Below, one piece after another: positions 14,501-23,799 of a stretch of DNA of 64,000 nt; positions within the stretch are counted from its first letter, which is position 1, and each line of letters begins with the position of its first letter. Source of the stretch: Thysanoteuthis rhombus (lineage: Eukaryota > Mollusca > Cephalopoda > Oegopsida > Thysanoteuthidae); the NCBI GenBank assembly GCA_963457665.1, contig OY735207.1, positions 33,865,816 to 33,929,815 on the forward strand, read 5' to 3'. Under the pieces are notes generated by a model that searched no databases, was not told where the DNA came from, and was given only the letters and a program-made list of their open reading frames with translations. The position numbers and the translations under genes were made by a program.

Positions 14501-16445
14501 TTAGTGATATTGTTTTCCATGTCGGTTCCGAAACAGCTGTAGCAATAGTAGTTATCATGTAGATGCGAACACACAAACACAGGAGAACATTGTTTGGCCT
14601 TTTCCCATTCTGATTGCTTCAGCATGACAGAAACTAACAAACAAATAAACAAAAGTGACAAAGGTTTATTATATATATAAAGTAGTCTAATTTTGTGGAA
14701 ATTTACTGGAGTTCTTTCATCAATAAAGGGAAGCTACTCTCACAGATTTTTGAGAAAAAAAATATGTTTCAATGTAAAATTCAGTTTACAACAGTATTTT
14801 TAAAGAGGAAAATAGGCAAACAGAAATCACTACGTATTTTCCAAAGGATTACAATAACACTTAGGACTCCTGTCTCCCCCACCTCTCCCATGCACCAAGA
14901 CCTACCCTTTTTTCTCTTCCATGCCCACTTAGTTTTCTTTGTTTTGAAAAAAAAAAATCTTCATCACCCTTTTTTGAAAAGATAATTAAAAACAGAAAAA
15001 TTTTGTTCTCAAGTGTTATCTTCTTTTTACAGGAAAGTAATAATAATAATAATGATATATGCATTTATAGGAAGCACCCTTTTTGAGAATTTGGTTACTC
15101 AAGTCCCCACTAGACAAAAGTGATTGAAAATCTATGTAATCATTGCAGTTGATAAAAACAAAATCAAAGTCTATAAAAGAAAAATTAGAGGCAAGTGAAA
15201 TTTGTCAATAAAGTTATGTAACACTGGACAGGAACGAAAATTACAAAAAGTATTAATTTACTGAGTTCATATAACAATGAAAGTCTCAAAACAAGAAATT
15301 TTATTTTTTTCAAAGTCTGGTTGCTAAATAACTGAAACTCTTGTGTCCGTGGATAGACCAAAGTTTTGTCAAAAAATAATGAAAAACAGATTTTCATTGA
15401 TATCAACATAGAATCTAGCCATTTTGAAGTGAATTTTTGGCTGAAAAAGTAAATATACTTCTAGTATGATACTTAATTTGCATTAACAAAATTTTTGCAT
15501 GTTTTTTTTCCACTTTTAAGGGTCAATATGGAGAGTTAATTCATTTTCCCACTTTTAGGGGTTGAAAAGGTGGGGGAATTTTATTTTGCACTTTTAGGTG
15601 TTCAAATAGGGATTTTCCACTTTTAAGGTTCAAAATTGAGGGGGAATTTTTTCACAAAAAAGGAGGAGAAATTTCTGTGCACCTTTAGGGAGCAAAATGG
15701 AGGGGTAATTTTTTCCCCCTTTTGGAGGTCAAAATAGAAGGGGATTTTCTTCATACTTTCAGAGCTCAAATTGAGGGTAAATTCTTCTTTCCACTTTAAG
15801 GGGTCAAATTGGAGAGGAATTCCTTTTTCACTTTTATTGGTTGTAATCTAGGGGAAGCTGTTTTTCATTTTCTGGAGTCAAAATTGAGAGGAAAATTTTC
15901 CCTTTAATAAGTCATAATTGATTCAAGCTATTCTTGCTTTCAAAGTGTCAAAGTGTGGTTGTATCTGATAGAGTAGAGAAGGGGAAAAAGTAAATTATTT
16001 TGATAAGAGGGTAGAAAGGGAGTGGACAGAAAAGGAAGTTAAGTAGTTTACTGGATGGGTAGGGAAATTTTTGTATGTGCAATTAATCCATGTTTGTGTG
16101 ACAGATAAAATTACGGATTAGCGACAATGACTGGAAATGATAAGGGCGAAAATGAGAATATAGAGTGAGAGAAGGGTAGAGGCATTGGATAATGGATAAT
16201 CGGTCAGCATCCATGGGATTGGCTAGTATTTATTAAAAGTTTCAAAAACTTGTATTTTAGATTTGAGAACAGGTAAAAAAAGGATATAGCTTTTGAATAA
16301 AGCTTAATTGTTGAATTTTTGATTTTTAATATGTATTTTTTTTGTTTTAGATACTGATTATGTGGATGAGGTCCGAAAGCAAATACCTCTTAGGCAGCAG
16401 AAGAGGAAGGACTTGTATGAAATAGTTAACCATTCCTTTTCTTAA
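94..16445 (+). CDS. NIT2: Omega-amidase NIT2 (nitrilase superfamily), 5'-partial, seven exons
   Basis: Omega-amidase hydrolyses alpha-ketoglutaramate and alpha-ketosuccinamate to the 2-oxo acid and ammonia, in the glutamine transaminase pathway. Exons: 94-214, 1866-1954, 2700-2793, 6104-6178, 6889-7066, 13410-13465 and 16351-16445 (TAA at 16443). All junctions are GT-AG and keep one frame, giving 235 residues against about 276 in vertebrate NIT2; roughly the first 42 residues lie left of the window. The catalytic Glu opens the first exon (ECFNSPYG), the catalytic Lys ends the second (THQK), and the nucleophile Cys is codon 6130-6132 in [10 protein letters not shown]. Family motifs [18 protein letters not shown] and [11 protein letters not shown] follow, and the C-terminus reads [16 protein letters not shown]. 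One oddity is [10 protein letters not shown] where the family has HLFDIDVPGK. The 6.3-kb sixth intron (7067-13409) is full of repeats. No AATAAA was seen just after the stop. Confidence 0.95.
597..765. repeat. Dispersed repeat fragment, paired with 13528-13695
   Basis: Within the 1.65-kb NIT2 intron 215-1865. It shares with 13528-13695 a run containing ATAAGTCTGTAG, AATGAT, TTTCAACATAAT and ATACAGTGAA in the same order. The sequence resembles the minus strand of mariner-type transposase relics, but no protein frame remains, so that assignment is weak. Apart from the hairpin at 1627-1750, the rest of this intron shows nothing recognisable. Confidence 0.4.
1625..1752. repeat. Imperfect hairpin with about 22-bp arms
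   Basis: ATCTCCTTCAAAATAGTTCC near 1627 is matched in reverse complement by GGAACTATTTTGAAGGAGAT near 1728, with about 75 bases between the arms. It lies in the intron just before the NIT2 exon at 1866. It could be the folded end of a transposon relic, and no function is evident. Confidence 0.6.
2250..2545 (+). mobile_element. tRNA-derived SINE, family 2
   Basis: Starts with a tRNA-like A-box segment (GTTGGCCTAATGGTTACC) and ends with a body containing GGGCAAACCACTCTACCATAACTACCTTACCTG-like sequence. The same body recurs at 3300-3560, 28505-28830 (-), 43010-43350 (-) and 54410-54600. The B box in this copy is decayed. It lies in the NIT2 intron 1955-2699. Confidence 0.55.
3300..3560 (+). mobile_element. 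Decayed SINE, family 2
   Basis: Shares with the copy at 2250-2545 and those at 28.5 and 43.0 kb the order: tRNA-like head (GGTTTAACAGCTCCC, GAGTTTGAACC), then GAATTCACTTTTGTG, TTGTCACTGGCATG and GGGCAAACTGCTCTCC. It sits in the long NIT2 intron 2794-6103. Confidence 0.45.
3905..4330 (+). repeat. Dispersed repeat family R
   Basis: An AT-rich non-coding repeat. Shared blocks in order are: AACTGTCA near the start, GTTTTTTCAGTT, TTTGCAATGTAATTTTATGCTTA, GAGAGAAGTAA, ATTGATCACCTCCTTT and GGTTTCTATTGAGTG. Other copies are at 10500-10870 and 12195-12475 (+), and at 13785-14235 and 40725-40945 (-). Four of the five lie in NIT2 introns. No coding frame or terminal repeats were recognised. Confidence 0.6.
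4430..5070 (+). mobile_element. RTE-type LINE 3' remnant (end of reverse transcriptase ORF)
   Basis: The frame 4482-4928 reads through the typical C-terminal region of RTE-clade reverse transcriptases: [20 protein letters not shown], then [32 protein letters not shown] and WRAELDKF. The frame before the ORF's first Met (about 4430) continues the motif DHYIYPG with a stop, so the 5' part is lost and the copy is dead. Related tails lie at 8215, 22810, 37545 and 54893. It sits in the NIT2 intron 2794-6103; the remainder of that intron (to 6103) shows nothing else. Confidence 0.8.
6179..6888 (+). other. NIT2 intron, no recognisable content
   Basis: A 710-base GT-AG intron between the exon carrying the nucleophile Cys and the exon carrying [11 protein letters not shown]-rich, with no repeat or frame recognised. 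Confidence 0.7.
7395..7695 (+). mobile_element. tRNA-derived SINE with conserved core, family 1
   Basis: An A-box-like TAGCGCAGTGGTTAG at 7402-7416 and a B-box GGTTCAATCCC at 7457-7467 give an internal Pol III promoter. The body contains CTAAGAGGGGAG and TTACTTCCCCCACACC, then the core CTGATGAAGGCCGTAGAG followed by ACGGCCGAAACGTTG. The same layout is found in reverse at 53985-54267. The core resembles the cephalopod Ceph-domain SINEs. This is recognition from memory, not a search. It is not a functional tRNA gene, because no cloverleaf continues past the B box. Confidence 0.75.
8215..8340 (-). mobile_element. RTE LINE fragment
   Basis: GGATCCGCATTTGTGAGTCG, ATGTCCAGCAGTTGTCT and ATATATTGTGCTGCTTTGTG match, in order, the reverse-transcriptase tail at 22810-23163. 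The 5' part of the block carries a deletion. It is inside the sixth NIT2 intron. Confidence 0.6.
8458..8769. repeat. Compound AAC / AAT / AGTAAC microsatellite
   Basis: About 13 AAC units are followed by AAT runs interrupted by AGTAAC blocks, ending in a poly-A stretch at 8770. All long frames here (poly-Asn, poly-Ile, poly-Leu, poly-Tyr) are products of the repeat and are not genes. Confidence 0.95.
8800..10499 (+). other. NIT2 intron stretch, mostly featureless
   Basis: AT-rich intron. A segment at about 9200-9700 looks like decayed minus-strand LINE sequence (for example TGGAGGAGGCCAATGTCC at 9655-9672), but no protein frame could be followed. Nothing else is supported. Confidence 0.4.
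10500..10870 (+). repeat. Dispersed repeat family R, second copy
   Basis: Carries the R blocks AACTGCCAACCAGAACTGTT, GGTTTCTTCAGTTTCC, AATGTAAGTTTATGCTAAATTG, GGCAGCATTCACGCTTG, GAGAGAAGTAA and CAGTTTCTATTGAGTG in order. It lies in the sixth NIT2 intron. Confidence 0.6.
11327..11655. repeat. 18-bp minisatellite
   Basis: About 17-18 near-perfect copies of TACTCATTTTCTTGTTTC, with C/A variants at the TTTC/TTTA position and one partial unit near the end. Because 18 is a multiple of three, it is open in several frames (STHFLV, MSRNKK, SFSCFY). These are repeat products, not proteins. Confidence 0.95.
12195..12475 (+). repeat. Dispersed repeat family R, third copy
   Basis: Preceded by a poly-A run at 12180-12201. 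Contains TTTTTAGTGGGGGATTCAA, TTTGCAATGTAAATTCATGC, GGCAGCATTCATGCTTG, TTGATCATCACCCAACA, CAACACAGCTTGCTGCC and CAGTTTCTATTTAACGCATT. It aligns block for block with 10500-10870 and, reversed, with 13785-14235. Confidence 0.6.
12540..13160 (+). repeat. Dispersed repeat with internal near-duplications, shared with 19695-20000
   Basis: Contains repeated variants of a phrase such as GCAGACCTCTACCGC, GCCAGCTTGGGCATC and GAGTACTCC spaced about 150-200 bases apart, then GGAAGCTTGCTCCCATC, TGGACATGGCTTGCAAACCC and TGTGCAGGG. The same order occurs at 19695-20000. No frame survives. Confidence 0.5.
13528..13695. repeat. Dispersed repeat fragment, paired with 597-765
   Basis: CATCAATAAGTCTGTAG, TTTAATGATGG, TTTCAACATAAT and ATACAGTGAA follow in the same order as at 597-765. 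Resembles a mariner-type relic. It lies in the seventh intron of NIT2. Confidence 0.4.
13785..14235 (-). repeat. Dispersed repeat family R, inverted copy, with (CAGC)n tract
   Basis: Reverse complement of the family R order: GTTAGTCACTCAGTAGAAAC, GTGATCAATTAAAAG, AAAAGTTACTTCTCTCTC, CTTACATTGCAAGTTGAATC and GAAGAAACCTATGTTGACAG. A tetranucleotide CAGC run lies at 14132-14155. It is the most complete copy in the window. Confidence 0.6.
15500..15915 (+). repeat. S array: diverged tandem repeat, unit about 30-40 bp
   Basis: About ten degenerate copies of a unit like CACTTTTAGGGGTCAAAAT followed by a G-rich GAGGGGAATTTTT. Similar arrays occur at 24775, 36560, 37965, 45830, 51415 and 58845. It lies in the last NIT2 intron (13466-16350). 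The intron parts 14240-15500 and 15915-16350 hold no other recognised feature. Confidence 0.7.
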
Positions 16446-17227
16446 GACTCATTACTTACTGGTTATAATTTTCCTTTTTCTTCAATTCTGGGGAATTTAA
16501 GAGCACTGTCATGTTACTGAAATACACAGAAGAAAAATGATAATTGAGTCATAAATTGTATTTCTTCTCTTTTTTTTTTTTTTCCATAATAAGAGGAAGA
16601 AATTACAGAGGAAACCACTTATTGTGATCACTTTGGGACTGGGTCTTTTAGATTACAATAACTTGCTGATAACAATGAGCAAAGGATGAAAAATATTGGA
16701 ACAATTTACATTCATTGTTATAAATTTGTTATATTGTTAAATTTATTGTTATAAAGAACCACATTTTATAAAAAAATCACTATCAATTTTAATTTATTTT
16801 AAATGAAGTCTTTGGGACCAAATAAGTTATCTTGGTAAGGTGTTCAAGGGAAGAAAAGACGATTTTTTAACGCTTTTCTAAAGAAACAAATGCAAATAAA
16901 CTGATCTCTCTCTATTTTTTGGTCTCTCTTTCTCTCTCTCTTTCTCTTTCTCTCTATTTAACAATGTGTGCGTATGATTTTGTCATTGTATATTTACTTA
17001 TCATTCCAGACAAAGATACAATTTTTCAGGATACCATTTTATGTCATTTTCTTTTGTTTTTAGTTTAGAACTAGTATTTGTGACAGATTCTTGAAAAGAC
17101 CCCTAATGTCCAACCAAACATTTATATACATCATAAGTATATATCACCCGTGGCCAAGTATGTATATCAATATCATAGTAAATACAGAGGTAGCTGCTTA
17201 TTGTGATCAGTTTGGGACAATATCTCT
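16446..17227. other. Intergenic stretch after NIT2
   Basis: AT-rich, with a CT-rich microsatellite at about 16905-16955. The phrase CTTATTGTGATCACTTTGGGAC near 16620 recurs as CTTATTGTGATCAGTTTGGGAC near 17200, each followed by a TTAGATTACAATA-like run. This suggests a duplicated flank next to the inverted-repeat element that follows. Confidence 0.5.
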
Positions 17228-19365
17228 TAGATAACAATAGAGCCATTCCATATCAAATCATCCAATTTCAGGAACTATCCCAAAGTCATCCTTTCAGATT
17301 CTCTTGAAGAAAAAAAATCATGGTTGTTCTTATACCAAACTTTTGGAGAAATCCAAAATATTAGGTCTGTATCTCTCATAGTTTTGAAATTTTACTCACT
17401 TTTATGAATTCTATCAAACAAGCCTTTTCGTCTAACTGCCAACATTTACAGCCACTTTGATACAGCAAGTACAAATTTTGTAATTTGAGCTGACTTTTTC
17501 GGTAGAATTAAAAAATATAATCAGATCAGGTGTATCTCATTTACTTTTCTTCCTATAAAGCTCCAAAAATGTCTGAAAGTCCAAAATGTAAAAAGATGAC
17601 ATCCACTCTTGAGACCTTCCAACTCAAACAGAATGCAAGATGAAGCACTCCTAATTTTTTTCCAGTCATTTAAAACATATTAGGTTGCGTGTGTTCTGTA
17701 AGCATACTTATTACTGTTATAAGAATGTTAGAATGATTGTTTGAAATGTGCTCAATTTTTGAATGTCCTTATTTGACTGTGTGGGCAGTTAACCATCACT
17801 TTCGTATTTTCACCATGTATTCTTACGTATCTGAAGATGATCTGACAAGGGTTTTTTTTCACTATTTCTTAGCTTCCTTGCACAAATATAATTTTGTAAT
17901 TCATATGGGGGTAGTGAAAAGTTTTTGGCTCAAGAAACAATGTTAGTTCTTGGTCTGATTTCAATGGCCAAAATCTAAGCAATATTTTTCACTGGGAAGA
18001 ATGTTTTTTTTAAAATTTTATGAAGTGACAATTTCCCTGACTGTTGCACTTGAAAAAAAAAATTGTTTCTAGATCATTCCCTTCTTGTTCAGGTCAATAA
18101 CTTTTCAGCACAACCTCATCTTGAATATTCAAAGCTATATCAATCAAACAAAATGACTTATACAATGAGCAAAACCTACTGATTTGCTGAAATATTTACA
18201 AAATCAATTTTTGTCAAATTTATGCAACTCTTCAACATTCTGATGGTTCATATTTACTGGTGATGAACAAAAAATTTTGGCGTGAAATCAACGACTGGGA
18301 AAAAAAAAGCTTTAAGCTGTATGAAAAGATTATTTTGTTGTCAATTTATTACAGGAAGAATTTTTTTTATAAAAATTTTCCATTCCAAATTTTAAAGAAC
18401 AATAATTTCTTTTTTATATGATTCTCACCCCATCCACCTTTCATCAATTTGATGATTTATTTCATTTATGCATGGATGCTTTAATTGAATTTTTTTCACA
18501 CATTTTGCAGATAAATCCACTCAAAAATTATTCATGTTCACCTTTAAAATAAAAATATTTCAGAACTGCTTCAAAAGAACTCTTATTTTCTTATTCAAAA
18601 AACAGGAAAATCAAAAATATTCTTCTTAGTTTCGTTTGATTAATTATTGTTTAGGCTCTTGATCTGGAGGAAAAATTATTTTCATTGACTTTTAAAAAGA
18701 AAGATTTTTTTTACTTATTATTTCAATTAATTCAATATTTTTGAAATGTATATTTTTATAAATCATTTCTCAAAATAGATTTATGAAAAAAAATGTCCTT
18801 ATGATATGTAATATTTATTGGGTGTATTTTTCTTATATTTTATCTTTTACTTCCTCTTTGTTTTTTTCCTCAATTGTAGTTCTTTTAATCTATGGTGACT
18901 TCATAGTGTAACTATTCCAGAGTTGGATAATGAAGTTTGCGAAAGCAGGAATCTTTTTTTCTTTTTCTCAAAGGGAAAATTGTTAATTTAGCAGATATTT
19001 GAAATATCCACAATGTAAAAAAACACTTTTTTCAGCAACAGTGACAAAATTATAGTGTGAGATACACCTAATCTGATTACATTTTTGAATTTTACAGAAC
19101 CTAACCACAAAGCTGTACATGCCATATCTAAAGAGTTATAAACGTCAGAATTTGGATGAAAAGGCTTGTTTGGCAGAATGCATAAAACTGAGTGAAATTT
19201 TAAAGATTTCAAATTTCAAAACTACATGAGGTACAAACCTAATATTTGGGATTTCTCCATAAGTTTTGCATAGGAGCACCTGTAAGTTTTTTCCAAGGGA
19301 ATCTTAGTGGGGGGGGGGGGTGACCCGGGGAAGTTCTGGCTGTTTTGATGACTCATTGTTATAAA
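17228..19365. mobile_element. 2.1-kb non-coding element with long terminal inverted repeats
   Basis: The left arm (17228-17560) matches the reverse complement of the right arm (about 19030-19365). Examples: GAGATACACCTAATCTGATT at 19060 against AATCAGATCAGGTGTATCTC at 17520; GAAAAGGCTTGTTTG at 19158 against CAAACAAGCCTTTTCG at 17416; and AATATTTGGGATTTCTCC against GGAGAAATCCAAAATATT. The interior is AT-rich and has no transposase frame. It is therefore a non-autonomous DNA-transposon-like or fold-back element. The family is not recognised. Confidence 0.65.
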
Positions 19366-19694
19366 AAATTTGGCTTGATAAAAAAAAAAAAAATTTTTTT
19401 GACCTTTCAAAATCTTCAATTCTTTTTGAACAAAGTCTTTAGGACCAACTGATTTTGATAACAAAATATGTACATGGAAAGTTTATAGACTGATGAGATA
19501 ATTTAAGACAAAAAGAAGATCTAGATAAAATGATTAATAGGAATAAATATTTGCATTATGGTTTCAAAGAATTCCTCAATATTTAGCAATGATGATGGTG
19601 CTGGTGATGATGATAACAATGATAATTAAATATCACAACTTTAAATCTTTGTGGAGTCTCCTTGTGCTGAGCTTTAAGCATCTAAGTCAGCTAA

Positions 19695-20019
19695 ACTCCT
19701 TTAAACCTACCCAGATCAGGCATACTCCCTGAAGGAGCAGCAGATCTCAATATCCAGCTTGGGCATTGCCCTAGGAGGAAGAAACTCCAACAGAAAACTC
19801 ATTGGTTTGGGACCTTTTTCTTGCCATTCAATCTCCATGGACCGTGGCACGTAAACCCTTGGTTTAAGAGTGGGTTAAGTCATGTGCATTCTGCTCTTCA
19901 CCTTAAAACTTCATTAGCGCAGATCAGAGTGCTATTTCATGAAATGCCTCTTAAGTCCACCTGAGAGCTTGTAGTGGACAGAAATGCCCTCCAAAAACTT
20001 TGTTGAAGGAGCCAATCCA

Positions 20020-20062
<43 letters not shown>
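19695..20062 (+). repeat. Dispersed repeat with terminal (TA)n
   Basis: Shares GGCATACTCCCTGAAGG, GCAGCAGATCTCAATATCC, AGCTTGGGCATT and ATGGACCGTGGC with 12540-13160. It ends in a (TA)n tract at 20022-20060, which may be a tail or a later microsatellite. Confidence 0.45.
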
Positions 20063-20066
<4 letters not shown>

Positions 20067-20199
20067 TTCTAAAATTCGGAAGAATACTTCACACAGTTGT
20101 TTAACAATATAGTGTAGTGGTGTCTATATAACCTTGAAGAATCAATGGTAGTAAATATGACAGAGAACGAAAACAATTGTTTCAGATAGCTGATATGGT

Positions 20200-22651
20200 T
20201 TTTATCTGCTCGATAAAATGCAAAAAATTACAGATGTTTTTTATTGTTTGAATTAAAGGATGTAACATTGGCCAAGCCAGATGGTACATCATTTCATTTT
20301 TCCTGACAACATCTTTCTTTTATTCTTAGAATAAAAGGAAGACGTCAACTCAAAAAAAAAAGAATGAAATAAAACTCACTAGTTATATAGTTTTAAGCAG
20401 ACAAACATGCAAATATCGAACCGTGCAAAACTGAATTATTCCTCTACCATTACAACCAGTTGAATGTAACAATATAGCATTTCCTCTAAAATAGAACATT
20501 CAATCGTTGTCAATTCTGACATTCTACATGACTTTATAATGTACGTTTTGGTGATTTCTTGGATTGAATCTGGATTAATGGAAATTCTGTTGGGAAGAAC
20601 AGCTTCAATATATATACTTTCCATGTAGGTGTTAAGCATATCATCCCAACGTATGGCCAGCTTTGTGCAGGACAACCGAAGCAAGCTCATATCCAACACC
20701 TCCCTTATATTTGTAGGTTTTTACATTGTCAAAATTCATGTCATCAGCCTGAGGATTTCCCGAAGGAAAGTATGTTTGGCTTACCACTCCACCTGAAATA
20801 CGATGGTAATGAGTTTTAGTCTCATTAAATAGTAACACCCATTTTATATCATTTGAATGACTCTGTATCAATTTACTGAATCTCAGATTACCGGAAATTC
20901 ATTAACTCGAATCTGGATGGGCAATTCAGGATTGCCAGCAAATCAAAGGGAGACAATTCGAGGGACTCTGTTTTATAGCTATTCATTTACCAAAAACACT
21001 GGTTGACTTCTGAAATCAGTAAGATGAGGGTAAGTTTACCATTTCACGATAAGATTCAGAATTGATATTTATCGTGTGAAGATAAGAGCGTACGAAAAGT
21101 AAAATTTAAATGATTGACGATTTTACTTTGAAACCTGAAGGAATTTCTGTAACGTTCCATCTGGCTACATTTGTTACGATAAGATATAGAAAAAGAGAAT
21201 ATCAAAAATATTACAGTTATCAAGATAACGCTATAGTTGTATGCATCACTTGCAAATTGATTGATGTATTAACCATGTAACGACGGGAAATCATTTCAGT
21301 CAAGTTTCTATGTAATATAACGCAATTCATAACTCACACTTACATGTAAGAAGTGTGCATACACTTACATATCGGACATATTAATGTACGCGTAGGGATT
21401 TTTTTGTCAAAATCGCTAGAAATTATCAATTCTGTTCCCTAAATTAAAATCAATATGGAAGTCCGTAAGTAGTCCCAGTGACGTCATTGCATATGAGTCC
21501 GAAAAGTAGTCCCCTCACTACAAGAAGCAACGTTCAGTCTTTCTAACCCTCTTTCATCCCTTTTCTGACTTTGGCCTCGTCGACAGTCTGACGTGTTGGT
21601 CCAGAGGGTTGACGACCCAAAAGTCAATACAATTCATTCACGGAGTCTTTGCATATCATTCATACAATTTTTGTAAACACACGTATCAGCCTGTAAGAAT
21701 TTTCATACAATTTTACTTTACACACAGACACACTGAAATAATATAAAAACTCTTACACATACGAATACTTTTCACAAAATATGTATTTTTCCTGATTGAA
21801 TGAATAAATGAATGTTTCCTTTGAAATACAGTGTGTTCCTATCTTTATTGACATCCTCACAGTCACGCCGTATTCGAAATTACCATGAGGTATCTGAATA
21901 TATGGCTATCTCCTTTCTTCTTTACTCGAGACCTATTCTAAACGAAGTCTGATATTATGGAGAACGTTTGCATAACCATATACGCACCTTAGAACTTTAC
22001 ACTAGAATCATCGTCCAACAGTTTTTTCTTATATTTATTTCCACCCTGGAATTTGTAAATTTTCAAAATTTGCATAAAAAGAGCAGGTTGCAAAATTTAA
22101 TTTTGAAATCGAATTTCTATTCCATTTTTCAAAAATATATAACTAAGTTTGTTTTGATCTTTTCACGAATATGAGAAATTTACAGGCTTTGTGGAGTAAC
22201 TTATAATTATTTCTATCGGTTTATGTTCAGTGTGAAGATTAAATTTGAAAGCATCACTGACTCACCATTTGATAGTCTGTCTACTTGTATATCATTCATT
22301 TCAAAACGAGGCCGTAGCATTTGCTATCGAGTATCTTCGTCGGAAGATCCAGTATATGTAGACTGACGAACCTCTGAGACAACCCTGCAAAGAAAACAGA
22401 CATCACAACGATTAATATTTCAATACTCGACTAGCGTAAATAAATGTAAGAAGATTTGTTGTCAAGTCGTCTTTGTGACACTCAGTCTCATGCATAATTG
22501 ACATCAACGATAAAAATAACAAAGAAGAATTTCATAAAATAAAACGTTGCAAGTTCCGAATGACTTACTTAAGAGCGTCTGTTCTGCGTTGAGCGTAATC
22601 TTGTGAGAGTTTGTTCACATCATTCATGTAGCCGTATGTACGAAGATGTTG
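20200..22651 (-). pseudogene. Matrixin (MMP) pseudogene A
   Basis: Remnants in gene order on the minus strand: exon 2 at 22569-22651 (propeptide, QHLRTYGYMNDVNK, intact); exon 3 at 22266-22384; a stub of exon 4 near 21135-21178 whose acceptor AG is lost (frame VARWNVTEI); and exon 6 at 20641-20792. Exon 5 was not found. Exon 3 has an in-frame TAG. Its cysteine switch reads RPRFEMND, so the zinc-binding Cys has become Phe. Exon 6 reads VVLHKAGHTLG then TGA: the active-site Glu has become Lys, and a deletion of about 95 bases removed the third zinc His and the Met-turn. The 3'UTR phrase ACATTGGCCAAGCC is still visible near 20265-20285. No first exon is found upstream in this orientation. Confidence 0.85.
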
Positions 22652-22809
22652 CTGAAACAACAATTTCATGTCAGAGAGATCCACCCACCAAAACGTAGGG
22701 ACCGGTCAAGGAAGCTATTGATCAGAGGGGCAACAAAGAGACCAAGATAACCCTGAAGGAGCCGGGAAGCTCCACAGCTGATATTGTGGTTTCTGTTCAC
22801 TGATTCCAG

Positions 22810-23163
22810 CCATATCATCATCATCAGCATCATCATCATCAGTCTTTCAACGTCTGTCGCTGGACATAGACCTTCCCCAGGATCCGCCGCATTTCTCTAT
22901 CATGGGCGTCGCGGAGCCAGTATTTTCTGACTTTGTCTAGTTCATCTCTCCTTAATCTTGTATTTTGTCAGCCTCGGTTTCGCGTGTGGTCTCTGGGGAT
23001 CCATGTTGTGAGTCGTGATGTCCATCGGTTGTCTTCCATTCTCGCAACATAACCGGCCCATTGCCATTTGAGTTTTCTAATGGATTCTATGATGTCTCTG
23101 ACCCCTGTTTTCTTTCTGATATATTGTGCTGTCTTGTGATCTCTCCATATGAGGTTGAGATCA
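22810..23163 (-). mobile_element. RTE LINE 3' end with (ATC)n tail
   Basis: The plus strand reads CATCATCATC repeats and then CAGTCTTTCAACGTCTGTCGC and CCATTGCCATTTGAGTTTTC, which is the reverse complement of an RTE reverse-transcriptase end. The related tail at 37545-37935 still shows KWQWAGHVKRITDDRW. The (GAT)n on the element's own strand is its 3' tail. It lies between pseudogene A and an isolated matrixin first exon. Confidence 0.75.
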
Positions 23164-23164
23164 A

Positions 23165-23465
23165 TACTGCGTTAAATGCCAGCCGCTACATAACAGAAGC
23201 ATATTTTCAACTACGTATGAACAAGGCAAACTCGCATAGGGAAAAACGACAATACTTGCAGTGTATGAGAATGTGGTGAAGGTTTTTGACTTGCACGTTG
23301 TCAGCGAAGACAGCCTGCCCTCTGTCACTCCTGGCAGTATTCTTCAGAGATTAATCATGACGAAATTGCAGCAGCCAATTCTAGAAAATTCAAATGTTAG
23401 CAGAATGTATTCTGGGAAAATAAATATTTATATTATTGTCTGTGGTGCTTGACATAGAACGATAG
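23165..23465 (+). pseudogene. Isolated matrixin first exon (signal peptide), broken
   Basis: Aligns with the promoter and first exon of the intact gene at 31,914: GTTAAATGCCAGC, then CATAGGGAAAAACGACAATA and GAGAATGTGGT. After ATG TGG the next codon is TGA, and later frames also stop, so no signal peptide can be made. Homology runs into intron-1 sequence after 23430. It stands head to head with pseudogene A, with an RTE fragment between them. No further exons follow. Confidence 0.65.
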
Positions 23466-23799
23466 TTGGCAATCGAATTTCGTTGAACATTGGTAATTCA
23501 GAGGAATCGATATTCCTCTCTTGGAACTCTGTCTGACTGATATAAATATCGTAAATTTTGAACACATCAGCTCATTCTAAATTGAAAGGAAGTGATACAT
23601 TTTTAAAAGTCTCATTCTCTTTTTAGAATGTTGCATTTTTCAACGAACACCACACACACACGCACATATATATGATGATAAATTGCATTATATTATCCAG
23701 AAACTCTTCTTTGAAATGATCTCTCGTCGTTACACGGTTAACGTATCACTCGAACTAGAGGTCGTGAACAGAATGAACAAAGAAAGTGGAGCAAACATC

